DNA of 64,000 bases, taken from Beijerinckiaceae bacterium. Its GTDB lineage: Bacteria; Pseudomonadota; Alphaproteobacteria; Rhizobiales; Beijerinckiaceae. The stretch is taken from contig CANGJJ010000010.1 of the NCBI GenBank assembly GCA_947454485.1, positions 1-64,000 of the forward strand, given 5' to 3'. Every line of letters begins with the position of its first letter. The stretch's first letter is position 1. Position numbers and translations under genes: made by a program. Below are positions 16,429 to 25,282 of the stretch, in pieces. The notes beneath the pieces are model-generated. The model saw nothing but the letters and a program-made list of their open reading frames with translations. It searched no databases and was not told the DNA's origin.

Positions 16429-17616
16429 GTGAACAAACTTCCAATTTATGTCGTGGGCGCGGGCCTTGGTGGTGTCGCGGCAGCCTTGGGTCTGGCCCGC
16501 AAGGGCTGGCAGGTAAAGATCATTGAAGAGGCGCCAGAGGTTGGCGTCATCGGCTATGGCATTCAGCTCGGCCCCAATGTGTTCCCCATGTTCCGGCATC
16601 TGGGTGTCGAAGAGGGCGTGCTGAAACATGCGCATTTTCCCCCGCGCGTGAAAATGCTCGATGCGATCACCTCTGAAGAGATCATCGGCGTTGATGCGGG
16701 CGCAGCTTTCCGGTCGCGCTTCAAGGATCCCTATGTGGTGATCCACCGTGTGGATCTGCATGGTGTGCTGCTCGATGCCGTGCGCAAAATGCCCAATGTT
16801 GAGATCCTGCCCTCAACGGCGCTCGCCTCTTATGAGAACAAAGATGACCATGTCGTCATCAAGACCGCAGACGGACGCAGTTTTGAAGCAGCCGCCGTGA
16901 TTGGCTCTGATGGTTTGGGCTCTGCGGTGCGCCGCCAGATGGTGGGCGAAGAAAAGCCGCGCCCCATCGGCTATGTCGCGCATCGCACCATCGTGCCGAT
17001 GGATCAGGTCTCCAAAGAAGTCGCCGTTGATGATGTGATTTTGTGGGGCGGTCCTGGTTTCCACATTGTGCAATATCCCCTGCGCGAGCGCAGTCTGTTC
17101 AATATTGTCGCCGTCTTCCGCACCGAGAATATTTATGAACGCGCGGATGAAGAGACCTATCGTCAGGTCTTGATGAAGACCTATGCGACAGCACATCCCC
17201 TGATGCATGAAATGCTGCGCACCATGGATCTCAAGCGCCGCTGGGTCATTGCTGACCGCGACCCCATCCGCAATTGGGTGGATGGTCGCGTGGCTTTGCT
17301 CGGCGATGCCGCCCATGCGACCTTGCAGTCCTTCGCACAGGGTGCCTGTATGGCGATTGAAGATGCAGTGGTGCTGGCAGACTATATGGATGGGTCGAAA
17401 GACGACCTCCACAGCGCCTTCAAAGCCTATGAGAAGGCCCGCTATCTGCGCACAGCCAGAATCGTTCTGGAGAGCCGCTCCTTGTGGGAGTTCTATCATT
17501 TGGGCGGGATCGAGGCGGAAGTGCGCAATGACGCCTGCCGCGCAAAGACAATGGACGAGATCTATCAATGTCTCGCGTGGATCTATGACGGCGTGAAGCT
17601 GCCCAAGGCGGGGTGA
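16429..17616 (+). CDS. FAD-dependent aromatic monooxygenase (3-hydroxybenzoate 6-hydroxylase-like)
   Basis: A 395-residue group A flavin hydroxylase starting with GTG, preceded by GGGG about 9 bases upstream. Motifs are GAGLGG (10-15), E34 on the second strand, SDG (160-162) and LLGDAAHAT (about 290-299). HFPPRV and VIHRVDLHGVLL are shared with 3-hydroxybenzoate 6-hydroxylases and 6-hydroxynicotinate 3-monooxygenases. It is a paralogue of the protein at 873-2069, sharing the QLGPN block. It could feed gentisate to the cupin dioxygenase at 54654, but the genes are 37 kb apart. A hairpin just downstream may terminate it. Confidence 0.9.
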   Translation: MNKLPIYVVGAGLGGVAAALGLARKGWQVKIIEEAPEVGVIGYGIQLGPNVFPMFRHLGVEEGVLKHAHFPPRVKMLDAITSEEIIGVDAGAAFRSRFKDPYVVIHRVDLHGVLLDAVRKMPNVEILPSTALASYENKDDHVVIKTADGRSFEAAAVIGSDGLGSAVRRQMVGEEKPRPIGYVAHRTIVPMDQVSKEVAVDDVILWGGPGFHIVQYPLRERSLFNIVAVFRTENIYERADEETYRQVLMKTYATAHPLMHEMLRTMDLKRRWVIADRDPIRNWVDGRVALLGDAAHATLQSFAQGACMAIEDAVVLADYMDGSKDDLHSAFKAYEKARYLRTARIVLESRSLWEFYHLGGIEAEVRNDACRAKTMDEIYQCLAWIYDGVKLPKAG

Positions 17617-17652
17617 GAATATGCTCACAATCTTGTTGTGAGAGGCGTATTC

Positions 17653-17679
17653 CCACCTTCCCCCTCAAGGGGAAGGTGG
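17653..17679. repeat. palindrome, possible terminator
   Basis: Arms CCACCTTCCCC and GGGGAAGGTGG (11 bp, perfect) enclose a 5-base loop. A T-rich stretch (TTCTTATTT) follows, so it may end transcription of the FAD monooxygenase gene. The arm is a variant of the TTCTCCC palindromes at 18950-19169. Confidence 0.6.
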
Positions 17680-17697
17680 CGTTCTTATTTCTGCAAG

Positions 17698-17724
17698 CCC
17701 GCTTCGCCCATCAGGAGAAGCGGG
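17698..17724. repeat. palindrome of the CCCGCTTC type
   Basis: Arms CCCGCTTC and GAAGCGGG, 8 bp, with an 11-base loop. The same CCCGCTTCT/AGAAGCGGG core recurs in the hairpin at 50774-50805. The stretch 17617-18124 (508 bases) has no coding frame I can support. Confidence 0.5.
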
Positions 17725-17792
17725 TGCCCCTGACGGGCGTCATTTGAGAGGCAAAGGCGCCGGCTCGCCGGCCTCGATCCGCGCCAAAATCC

Positions 17793-17821
17793 TTGACAAA
17801 ACCTCTCCAATTTGTTACTAA
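17793..17821 (+). promoter_or_regulatory. predicted sigma-70 promoter of the outer membrane barrel gene
   Basis: TTGACA at 17793-17798 and TACTAA at 17816-17821 are separated by exactly 17 bases in an AT-rich stretch that is rare in this window. The only downstream gene on this strand is the barrel protein at 18125. Transcription would begin near 17828. Confidence 0.55.
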
Positions 17822-18124
17822 ATTCGCAATGAAATTTGACGCTTCGTTTTTTTTAAAATGGATTCAAATGACTGCTCACATCGGTTGCATGCGCTGTTCT
17901 GGCTGATTGGTGCCACACCGATTCCCCCGTGTCTGTTCCCTCTCTCACTCATGCGGTTGCTCGCAAGAGCTCTTCTTTCGAGCGACACAGGTGGGGTCGG
18001 TGATGCCGTTTAGCCGGATGCTGATCCTGACGTTTTGAGCGTGATGTTTTGCAAGTTTCTGCCGTGATTTTGGCAGGACTCATTTTTTTGGCGGCGAAAG
18101 ACCCTGCGCCGTAAGGAGCTTTTG
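17822..18124 (+). other. long untranslated leader of the barrel gene
   Basis: About 300 bases without a supported coding frame. It contains a T-run near 17845-17854, a GCTCGCAAGAGC-type hairpin near 17957-17968 and, near 18058-18091, CTGCC...GGCAG followed shortly by seven T. The last could be a terminator or attenuator, which would leave a short RNA of about 260 bases. AAGGAG just before 18125 serves the barrel gene. Confidence 0.4.
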
Positions 18125-18919
18125 ATGACAAAGATTTTGCCGCTATTGGCTGTTTTGCTGTCCACTGGTCTGGCTCAGGCCGCTGATCTTCCATCTCGCG
18201 GTCTGCCTGCAAGCGTTTTGGCGCCTGAAAGCGTCGTGACATCCCCTTCATGGGCAGGCTTTTATGCAGGCCTCAATTTTGGGGCTGTGCGTGCGGATGC
18301 GCTGGAAGGTCGCGGATATTGGATAGACAAAGCTGGCACTTATGTAACGATTGGGGGCAGTGGCCGCAGCGGTGGCGCGAGTGGTGGTTTTCAGTTTGGC
18401 TATAACGCGCAGATGAATCAGATCGTCTATGGTGTTGAGCTCGATGCTTTGTTGAACTTTGTCGATGTGAATGGCCTGGCCGCGCAATATGATATCAAGA
18501 ACAATGTCGCGAGTGACCGTTTGAAATCGCGCACCAATATTCCAGCGCTGACAAGCTTGCGTGGTCGCTTGGGTTATGTTGTCGGCCAAACACTCTTTTA
18601 TGTGACAGGTGGGCCCACCGTTGGTTTGATCCGCCGCGAGGTCACGCAGGTGGATGACAACAAAGACTATCAATGGTTGGCCGCTGGCGAGCGCAACAGT
18701 TTTAGCAAAACGCGCCTGGGCTGGACTGCAGGCGCTGGCGTTGAATATCAGATGACAGGTGCCCTCTCCTTGCGCGCTCAATATCTCTTTACCGGCTTGG
18801 GCAGGCCCGCTTTTCATTACGTCGGCTATCCCTACGGTGTAATCGACCAAGGCGATCAGCATATTCGTTTGTATCAATCAGCGGTGTCACTTGGCGTGAA
18901 TTACAAATTCGGTCAGTAG
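18125..18919 (+). CDS. outer membrane beta-barrel protein (Omp25/RopB-like)
   Basis: A 264-residue protein from the ATG at 18125 (AAGGAG upstream) with signal peptide LPLLAVLLSTGLAQA and mature start ADLPSRG. The pattern SWAGFYAGLNFGAV, then GGFQFGYNAQMNQIVYGVE, RGRLGYVVGQTLFYVTGGP, LGWTAGAGVEYQMT and a terminal VSLGVNYKFGQ is the eight-stranded barrel of the Hyphomicrobiales Omp25/Omp31 group. It ends with an aromatic-containing last strand, although the final residue is Gln rather than Phe. Function is structural, in the outer membrane. A long leader suggests post-transcriptional control. Confidence 0.9.
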   Translation: MTKILPLLAVLLSTGLAQAADLPSRGLPASVLAPESVVTSPSWAGFYAGLNFGAVRADALEGRGYWIDKAGTYVTIGGSGRSGGASGGFQFGYNAQMNQIVYGVELDALLNFVDVNGLAAQYDIKNNVASDRLKSRTNIPALTSLRGRLGYVVGQTLFYVTGGPTVGLIRREVTQVDDNKDYQWLAAGERNSFSKTRLGWTAGAGVEYQMTGALSLRAQYLFTGLGRPAFHYVGYPYGVIDQGDQHIRLYQSAVSLGVNYKFGQ

Positions 18920-18949
18920 CCCCTTGTTGAGTCTGCGCGGCGGGTCTTT

Positions 18950-18981
18950 GAGCACCTTCTCCCCGTTGGGAGAAGGTGCTC
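18950..18981. repeat. intergenic palindromic repeat, copy 1
   Basis: A perfect 14-bp stem (GAGCACCTTCTCCC / GGGAGAAGGTGCTC) with loop CGTT, followed by GCAGCGCGGGCGGATGA. The same stem core and tail recur at 19149-19190. It may also end transcription of the barrel gene. Stretch 18920-19327 (408 bases) holds three such elements and no supported gene. Confidence 0.75.
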
Positions 18982-19087
18982 GCAGCGCGGGCGGATGAAG
19001 ATAGCGCGTCTTGTTTGTGAAAGGCGCGGCTTTGGTCGCGCTTTTTTCTGTCAGGCGCGATCCCCTCATCAGTCAGCTCCGCTGACA

Positions 19088-19108
19088 GCTTCTCCCACTG
19101 GGAGAAGC
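19088..19108. repeat. intergenic palindromic repeat, copy 2
   Basis: A 9-bp stem (GCTTCTCCC / GGGAGAAGC) with loop ACT. It is preceded by CGATCCCCTCATCAG, which is the reverse complement of the tail seen after copy 3 (GATGAGGGGATCG), so this copy lies in the opposite orientation. Confidence 0.7.
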
Positions 19109-19148
19109 GGGCGCCTCTTCTTTTTTGACTGTAGCAAGCGCTGATCAT

Positions 19149-19169
19149 CCTTCTCCCGGTGGGAGAAGG
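19149..19169. repeat. intergenic palindromic repeat, copy 3
   Basis: A 9-bp stem (CCTTCTCCC / GGGAGAAGG) with loop GGT. The tail GCCCGCAGCGCGGGCGGATGA matches copy 1 and continues into GGGGATCG. It lies about 160 bases before thrS. Confidence 0.72.
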
Positions 19170-19327
19170 TGCCCGCAGCGCGGGCGGATGAGGGGATCGG
19201 GTCTATCAGACAAAGGCACGGCCCCTCCCGCCACCCCCCGTTTGCCTCCCCCGCTGACGGCCGTTATACAGGCCCTCCCATTTGCTTACGCCGACTCGTA
19301 TCGGCGAGTGAGCCACAGGAGAGCGGT

Positions 19328-21262
19328 ATGATTTCCGTCACGTTTCCCGACGGCGCGCAGCGCCAGTTCGCCCCCGGCACGACCGGTTTCGACATTGCCA
19401 AATCCATTTCGCCCTCGCTCGCCAAGCGCACCGTTGCCATGGCGCTCGATGGGGCTTTGGTCGATCTCAGCGATCCCATCATCAAAGATGCCAAGATTGA
19501 GTTCGTCAGCCGCGAGGACGCCCGCGCGCTTGAGCTGATCCGCCATGACTGCGCCCATGTGCTCGCGGAAGCCGTACAGGCGCTCTATCCCGGCACACAG
19601 GTCACCATCGGCCCGGTGATTGAGAATGGCTTTTATTACGACTTCTTCCGCGAGACGCCATTCACGCCCGACGACTTCGAGGCGATTGAAAAGAAGATGC
19701 GCGAGATCATCGCGCGCGATGCACCCTTCACCAAGGAAGTGTGGACGCGCGCTGATGCCATCTCCTATTTCGAGAAGAAGGGCGAGGCCTTCAAGGTTGA
19801 GCTCGTCGAGACCATTCCCGCTGATCAAGACCTGAAAATGTATCGTCAGGGCGATTGGATGGATCTGTGCCGTGGTCCGCATATGACCTCGACCGGCAAA
19901 ATTGGTCCCGCCTTCAAGCTGATGAAAGTGGCTGGCGCTTATTGGCGCGGCGACAGCAATCGCCCGATGCTCAGCCGCATCTACGGCACGGCCTTCGCCA
20001 AGCAAGAAGATCTCGACCTCTATATCAAGCAGCTGGAAGAGGCCGAGCGCCGCGACCATCGCCGCTTGGGCCGCGAAATGGATCTCTTCCATTTTCAGGA
20101 AGAAGGTCCGGGCACTGTCTTCTGGCATCCCAAAGGCTGGACGCTGTTCCAATCGCTCATCACCTATATGCGCCGCCGCCAGCAGGAGGCGGGCTATATC
20201 GAGGTGAATACGCCGCAGGTGCTCGACCGCGCTTTGTGGGAGACCTCAGGACATTGGCAGACCTATCGCGAGAATATGTTTGTCACCCAGACCGAAGACG
20301 AGCGCGTCTTTGCTCTGAAGCCGATGAACTGCCCCGGCCATGTGCAGATCTTCAAAAATGGTCTGAAGTCCTATCGTGACCTGCCCTTGAAGATTGCCGA
20401 ATTTGGTACGGTGCATCGCTATGAGCCTTCGGGCGCGCTGCATGGCGTGATGCGCGTACGCGCCTTCACGCAAGATGATGCGCATATTTTCTGCACCGAA
20501 GATCAGATCATGGACGAGGCGATGAAGGTCAATGACCTCATCATGTCGATCTATAAGGACTTCGGCTTCGAAGATGTCGTGGTGAAATTGTCGACGCGTC
20601 CTGAAAAGCGCGTTGGCTCAGATGAGGCGTGGGACAAGGCAGAGGCCGCGCTGTCCAAAGTGCTCGATGTCTTGACCGAACGCGGTATGAAGACGGGCGT
20701 CAATCCGGGTGAGGGCGCCTTCTATGGTCCCAAGCTCGAATATACATTGCGCGATGCGATTGGCCGCGAATGGCAATGCGGCACGACGCAGGTCGACTTC
20801 AATCTGCCGAGCCGCTTTGGCGCTTTCTACATCGCCTCTGACAGCGAAAAGACCGTGCCTGTGATGATCCATCGCGCCATGTTCGGTTCGCTGGAGCGTT
20901 TCACCGGCATCCTCATTGAGCATTATGCGGGCCATCTGCCTTTGTGGCTCTCGCCTGTGCAGATCATCGTCGCCACGATCACGCAAGAAGCGGATGATTA
21001 TGCGATGGAGGTCGTGGCGCTTGCTCGCAAAATGGGTCTGCGTGTCGAGGCTGATCTGCGCAACGAGAAGATCAACTACAAAGTGCGCGAACATTCGCTC
21101 GCCAAGGCACCTGTGATGTTGGTCGTGGGCAAGAAGGAGGCTGCAGATCGCGCCGTCTCCATGCGTCGCTTGGGCTCGCAGAACCAAACCTCGATGAGCC
21201 TTGATGAGGCTTTGGCCGCATTGTCGGCAGAGGCAGTCGCGCCGGATGTGAAGCGCGGGTGA
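19328..21262 (+). CDS. thrS: threonine-tRNA ligase
   Basis: A 644-residue ThrRS. The start is the ATG at 19328, with AGGAG spaced 6 bases; the open frame upstream lies in the repeat region. Domains in order: N-terminal TGS (about 1-65), editing domain with [10 protein letters not shown] (about 75) and [15 protein letters not shown] (about 183-197), catalytic core with motif 2 ([35 protein letters not shown]), the [12 protein letters not shown] stretch, motif 3 near [11 protein letters not shown], and the C-terminal anticodon-binding domain. All expected elements are present. It probably forms an operon with the three genes that follow. Confidence 0.98.
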   Translation: MISVTFPDGAQRQFAPGTTGFDIAKSISPSLAKRTVAMALDGALVDLSDPIIKDAKIEFVSREDARALELIRHDCAHVLAEAVQALYPGTQVTIGPVIENGFYYDFFRETPFTPDDFEAIEKKMREIIARDAPFTKEVWTRADAISYFEKKGEAFKVELVETIPADQDLKMYRQGDWMDLCRGPHMTSTGKIGPAFKLMKVAGAYWRGDSNRPMLSRIYGTAFAKQEDLDLYIKQLEEAERRDHRRLGREMDLFHFQEEGPGTVFWHPKGWTLFQSLITYMRRRQQEAGYIEVNTPQVLDRALWETSGHWQTYRENMFVTQTEDERVFALKPMNCPGHVQIFKNGLKSYRDLPLKIAEFGTVHRYEPSGALHGVMRVRAFTQDDAHIFCTEDQIMDEAMKVNDLIMSIYKDFGFEDVVVKLSTRPEKRVGSDEAWDKAEAALSKVLDVLTERGMKTGVNPGEGAFYGPKLEYTLRDAIGREWQCGTTQVDFNLPSRFGAFYIASDSEKTVPVMIHRAMFGSLERFTGILIEHYAGHLPLWLSPVQIIVATITQEADDYAMEVVALARKMGLRVEADLRNEKINYKVREHSLAKAPVMLVVGKKEAADRAVSMRRLGSQNQTSMSLDEALAALSAEAVAPDVKRG

Positions 21263-21287
21263 GCTTGGTATTCAGGGAGGGCAGCCG

Positions 21288-22055
21288 ATGGACTTGAACC
21301 TGCTGCAAAAGGCGAAGGGCTATCAAGAATGGCCCTTTCCTCACATCTGCATCGAGGATGCTCTGCCCGAGCGTATCTATGATGAGTTGGAGCGCAGCTT
21401 CCCCGAAGACATTGTCTGCAATACGCCCGCGCTCGATGGGGGCGTGACCTATCGCTACAAGTCCAATCCGGCTTTGACAGATATGCGCATCGCGCCGATC
21501 TGGCGTGACTTCTTTGAATTTCACACAAGCCCCGACTATTTTCAGGCCTGTGTGAAATTGTTCGAGCCGCATCTTGAGGCGCATTATCCCGGCTGGCTGG
21601 ATGCATTTTCCATTGCCAAAGTGACAACCCGCAATATCGATAATAGCGGCGATCTTGTCACCGACTGCCAATTTGTCGTGCATGAGCCCATCGGAATGGA
21701 GGGCACATCGCGCACGCCTCACCTTGATAATCCCGTCGAGATCTATGCGGGCCTTTTGTATATGCGCAACCCCGCTGACCGCAGCGAGGGGGGCAATTTC
21801 ACTCTGCATGAAGTGACGCAAGAGGTTGATGAGGTGAACAAGACGCGCGGGCGCGAGGTTGTCTCTGGCGTGCATCGACCCGTTCTGGAAGTGCCTTACA
21901 AGCGCAACTCTTTTTGCATGTTCCTCAATGTGAAGAATAGTGTGCATAGCGTGACGCCGCGCCTGCAACCGCAACTGCGCCGACGCAGTATCAATATCAT
22001 CGGTGAGTTCAACAATACCGGTGCGATGTGGCAGGTCAAAGAGGTCAGAAGCTGA
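21288..22055 (+). CDS. 2-oxoglutarate/Fe(II)-dependent oxygenase-like protein
   Basis: A 255-residue protein with the double-stranded beta-helix iron triad: H145-x-D147 in TPHLDNPVEIYAG and H220 in KNSVHSVTP. A basic cluster RRRSINI (231-237) should bind 2-oxoglutarate. The order and spacing match prolyl-hydroxylase-like 2OG oxygenases found in glycan and peptide tailoring clusters. It lies 25 bases after thrS, and its stop overlaps the ATG of the methyltransferase gene by one base, so the two are coupled. The substrate may be a sugar, lipid or protein side chain. Confidence 0.8.
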   Translation: MDLNLLQKAKGYQEWPFPHICIEDALPERIYDELERSFPEDIVCNTPALDGGVTYRYKSNPALTDMRIAPIWRDFFEFHTSPDYFQACVKLFEPHLEAHYPGWLDAFSIAKVTTRNIDNSGDLVTDCQFVVHEPIGMEGTSRTPHLDNPVEIYAGLLYMRNPADRSEGGNFTLHEVTQEVDEVNKTRGREVVSGVHRPVLEVPYKRNSFCMFLNVKNSVHSVTPRLQPQLRRRSINIIGEFNNTGAMWQVKEVRS

Positions 22056-22864
22056 TGGCTTTTAACTATGTCATGCAACTGGCAACGGCCAATGTCGTGA
22101 ACCGCCTGCCGCCATCGCCCACGGTTGTGGAATGGGGCAATCAAAGATTTCGCTACGAGCAGAAATGCGTCGATGCCTGCGCCAAAATTGCAGGCCGTCC
22201 CATTCGCGCGCCGGTGAATTTCGTTTGGGAATATTTTGAGGATCTGGGCTTCAGCAACTATCTCGCCATCGACATCAACACTGAGCTGCGCAGTGTGGCG
22301 ATGGATCTGAACTTCATCCTGAAGGACAAATATAATTATCATGAGCAGTTCGATCTTGTGACCAACAATGGCACGGGCGAGCATATTTTCGACCAGCGAA
22401 CCGTGTTCGAAAATATGCACAATCTGTGCAAGGTCGGCGGCATCATGCTCTGCGTTCTGCCCTTCGGCCCCTGGATCAATCACGGCTTTTACAATTTCAA
22501 TCCCAATCTCTTCCGCGATATCGTGGCGGCGAATGAATATGAGTGGAGCTTCTTCTGGCTCGCTCTGAATTCTGGCGTCTATATCGATATGCCAGTGAGC
22601 CTTGATGCCTGGCCCTTCTTTGAACAAAAGAAGCCGCTCAATCCGATCAGCGATTTGGAAGAAGGTTTTCACCATCTGCATAATCTTGATGGCGGCAAAC
22701 ATAATGTGAGTTTGGTGGCTGCCTATAAGAAGGTCAAAGATCAGCCATTCCGTATCCCCATGCAGGGACGTTATGTGAATGATGTGGTCGATGAGCTGAA
22801 GAGCAATTACAGCGAGACCAATATCGACCGCCGTCAAGACAATCACACGAGTGCGACCTATTAG
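22055..22864 (+). CDS. SAM-dependent methyltransferase-like protein
   Basis: A 269-residue protein whose ATG at 22055 overlaps the previous stop (TGATG). The class I fold is suggested by NYLAIDINTELRSVAMDLN (acidic end of strand 2), FDLVTNNGTGEHIFDQ and LCKVGGIMLCVLPFGPW (strand 5 region). The glycine-rich first loop is weak, so cofactor binding is inferred. Similar proteins occur in exopolysaccharide and glycosylation loci. It is coupled to the oxygenase upstream and followed 27 bases later by the glycosyltransferase-like gene. Confidence 0.72.
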   Translation: MAFNYVMQLATANVVNRLPPSPTVVEWGNQRFRYEQKCVDACAKIAGRPIRAPVNFVWEYFEDLGFSNYLAIDINTELRSVAMDLNFILKDKYNYHEQFDLVTNNGTGEHIFDQRTVFENMHNLCKVGGIMLCVLPFGPWINHGFYNFNPNLFRDIVAANEYEWSFFWLALNSGVYIDMPVSLDAWPFFEQKKPLNPISDLEEGFHHLHNLDGGKHNVSLVAAYKKVKDQPFRIPMQGRYVNDVVDELKSNYSETNIDRRQDNHTSATY

Positions 22865-22890
22865 GGTCAGCATTCGCGGAGCATGGCCCC

Positions 22891-24471
22891 ATGACCACTC
22901 TCATCACCTCGCTCAATATCAAGCTCTATGAGGAATATGGTCAGCGGATGATCGAGGGCTTCGCGCGGTTGTCGCGTGATGTGAAGCTCATCGTTGTTTT
23001 TGAAGGGGCGATCCCTGCTCATGTGCCGCGTGTCAGTGGTCCTGTGAGCGTGGTGGAACTCAAGAGCGAGGAGTTCGATCGGTTCCGCTTGTTCTTCGGC
23101 AAGCTCAACGAAGCCCATGGTCTGCAATTGATGGAGCGCCCGCAGCCCAATGGTGAGCTGCTGCTCGAGCCTGTGTGGGACTATCGCTTCAATCTCTTCC
23201 GCTTCGCCTTCAAGATTTTCTCGATTGATATCGCCCGCCGCATGATGCCGGCCGATGAGATGTTCGGCTGGCTTGATGCCGATGTCGCTTGTCTGAAGTC
23301 TTTCGGCTCTGAGGATTTGCTGCCCTTCTTCCCCGATCAGACTGAGGTCATGAGCTATCTGGGGCGAACGCATTTCCCCCCTGAGAATCCTTATTCAGAA
23401 TGCGGCTTTCTGGGCTTCAATCCGGCCAATGCGCAGGTCACAAACTTCCTCAATCGTATGAAGGCGCTCTATACGACGGGCGAGGCCTTCCGCTTTCAGG
23501 AATGGCATGACTCATGGTTGTGGGACGAGGTGCGCAAGGAGTTTGAGGCGCAAGGCTTCCGGTTCAAAAATATCTCAGGCGCGGCGTCCCATCTCGAACA
23601 TCCCTTCATCAATTGTGGGCTCGGCACTTTCTTCGATCATCTGAAGGGGCCGGAGCGCAAGCAGACGGGCAAATCTTTCGATGAGGATTATGAGGGCCGG
23701 GAGGTGAGCACGCCTGAGCTGGTCGCCTATGGTTGCGGCTCGCCCATTCGTCTGCCGGTGGTGAGTGCTTTGGCGCAGGGCTGCGGTGCGCAGCTCTTCG
23801 TGCCGGAGGCTGAGCCTACCTATAAAGGCGGCGCCTCATTGGTCTGGGGGCTTATTCGTGGTGCGCCGCAGATCATGCAGAAGACGCGTGAGGCAGGGCG
23901 CGACTTCTTCCAGATCGACAATGCCTATTTCGGGCGTGACCGCTATTTCCGCGTCACGCGCAATGCGCTGCAATTGACGCAAGTGAGCGAGGCTGATCCT
24001 TCGCGTTATGAAGCGATCTTCCGCGAGGTTGGCTATTCATTCGCGCCGTGGAAAAAGAACCGCACCGGTCCCATCGTTCTGTGTCCCTCGTCTGAATTGC
24101 TCTTCAATTTCTACGGCACAACCGTGGAGCAATGGTTGCGCAATACGGCTGCAATGCTGCGCCGTTATACAGACCGGCCCATCGTTCTGCGTGAGAAGCA
24201 ATTGGGCGGGATCGAAGAGGCGGTGGGCAATGCCTGGTGCGTTGTCACCCATGTGTCGGCGGCCGCCCTTGATGCGCTGCGCGTCGGTGTGCCGGTGATC
24301 ACGACAGCTGATTGCGCCGCGACCCCGCTGGCGACCCCGATGGAGCAAGTCGCCACGCCGCTGATCGGTATGGATCGCGCGCCCTTGTTCGCCACCTTGG
24401 CTTGGGGTCAGTTCACGCCGCAAGAAATGCAAAGCGGCTTTGCCTGGGAGCAGTTGCGCAAACAGGCGTGA
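22891..24471 (+). CDS. two-domain glycosyltransferase-like protein
   Basis: A 526-residue protein. Residues about 1-260 look like a GT-A transferase: TLITSLNIKLYEEY at the start, then WLDADVACL with a DxD at 129-131 and ECGFLGFNP. Residues about 350-526 look different: VLCPSSELLFNFYG, RPIVLREK and THVSAAALDALRVGVPVIT, the last being the sugar-nucleotide loop of KpsC/KpsS or GT-B-like transferases. So one chain may carry two transferase activities. No membrane segments are visible. It is the last gene of the thrS-linked set, followed 3 bases later by the convergent TPR gene. Function inferred only. Confidence 0.65.
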   Translation: MTTLITSLNIKLYEEYGQRMIEGFARLSRDVKLIVVFEGAIPAHVPRVSGPVSVVELKSEEFDRFRLFFGKLNEAHGLQLMERPQPNGELLLEPVWDYRFNLFRFAFKIFSIDIARRMMPADEMFGWLDADVACLKSFGSEDLLPFFPDQTEVMSYLGRTHFPPENPYSECGFLGFNPANAQVTNFLNRMKALYTTGEAFRFQEWHDSWLWDEVRKEFEAQGFRFKNISGAASHLEHPFINCGLGTFFDHLKGPERKQTGKSFDEDYEGREVSTPELVAYGCGSPIRLPVVSALAQGCGAQLFVPEAEPTYKGGASLVWGLIRGAPQIMQKTREAGRDFFQIDNAYFGRDRYFRVTRNALQLTQVSEADPSRYEAIFREVGYSFAPWKKNRTGPIVLCPSSELLFNFYGTTVEQWLRNTAAMLRRYTDRPIVLREKQLGGIEEAVGNAWCVVTHVSAAALDALRVGVPVITTADCAATPLATPMEQVATPLIGMDRAPLFATLAWGQFTPQEMQSGFAWEQLRKQA

Positions 24472-24474
24472 GTT

Positions 24475-25221
24475 TTACTGCGCCAGCTTGCGGGCCTGTT
24501 TGATCCATCTGGTCTGTGGTGAGAATGGCGCTGGCTCGTCCTGATGATGGGCTTGCAAGATGTCTTGCGCCAAAGAGCGCGCCTCTTCCTCTTCGCCCTG
24601 TCGTTTGAGAATGAGGGCTGCGCGCACCAAAGGCTCGACGCTGGGCGTGTCATAAGAGGCAACACAATAGGCATTCAGTGCCTCATCAAGACGGCCGCAT
24701 TCTTCCAGCTCTTTGGCATAGAGAAGCCTGATTTCGCTAGTTGAATATTGAGGCCATCGGCTGTGCATGAGCTGGATGGTTGCCACACTCTCCCGCGCCC
24801 GCGCCGTATGGGCCTGTGCAAAGGCAAGACCCGCATAATAAGACGGCTCGTCGCCTTGGGCGCTGCGCACCACGGTTTCATAAAGCTCGCGTGCTTCATC
24901 CCAGCGACGCAGGATCACGCATTCATGCGCGAGAGCCGCTGCCGTATGGATTGTCTCGACGAGTTGAAACTGTTTGCGCAAGCGTCTGTAGTTGCGCTTG
25001 GGGCAGAGTGCCTTCCCCCATCTGCGCAATTGGAGGGTCGCGTGCGGCGTCTCGAGCCATGCGGGAATCGCCTCGCCAATGATGTAGAGCGCCAGACCAA
25101 AGCCCGGCAACACGACAATCATGCAGAGCCAGGGCCATTGCCTTTTGGTTTCAATGGCATGGGCGAGGGCTGCGTAATGCAGCAGAAAAAGCACAATCAA
25201 AAAATACATGGCGAGGCTCAT
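24475..25221 (-). CDS. membrane-anchored TPR protein
   Basis: A 248-residue protein with two N-terminal transmembrane helices (about 5-22 and 29-50; the link ETKRQWPW and the following PGFGLALYI resemble the PLDc_N-type membrane anchor). A cytoplasmic part of TPR-like helices follows (LYETVVRSAQG, AGLAFAQAHTARA, RLDEALNAYCVASYD, ALILKRQGEEEEARSLAQ). Such proteins usually serve as scaffolds at the inner membrane. It converges with the glycosyltransferase-like gene. No enzymatic motif is visible. Confidence 0.75.
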   Translation of the reverse strand: MSLAMYFLIVLFLLHYAALAHAIETKRQWPWLCMIVVLPGFGLALYIIGEAIPAWLETPHATLQLRRWGKALCPKRNYRRLRKQFQLVETIHTAAALAHECVILRRWDEARELYETVVRSAQGDEPSYYAGLAFAQAHTARARESVATIQLMHSRWPQYSTSEIRLLYAKELEECGRLDEALNAYCVASYDTPSVEPLVRAALILKRQGEEEEARSLAQDILQAHHQDEPAPFSPQTRWIKQARKLAQ

Positions 25222-25282
25222 CGCGCTCGAAAAACAAGCGTCAGCCTAGCGCTGATCGGCGTGCTCGCCAAGCACGCAATTG

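Noticed and set aside
18950-19190. CRISPR array
   Set aside because: Repeats are few, irregularly spaced, palindromic and in both orientations, with no spacers of constant length and no cas genes.
19169-19327. Extended N-terminus of ThrRS
   Set aside because: The extra 53 residues come from the palindromic repeat region; the TGS domain starts at the ATG at 19328, which has AGGAG.
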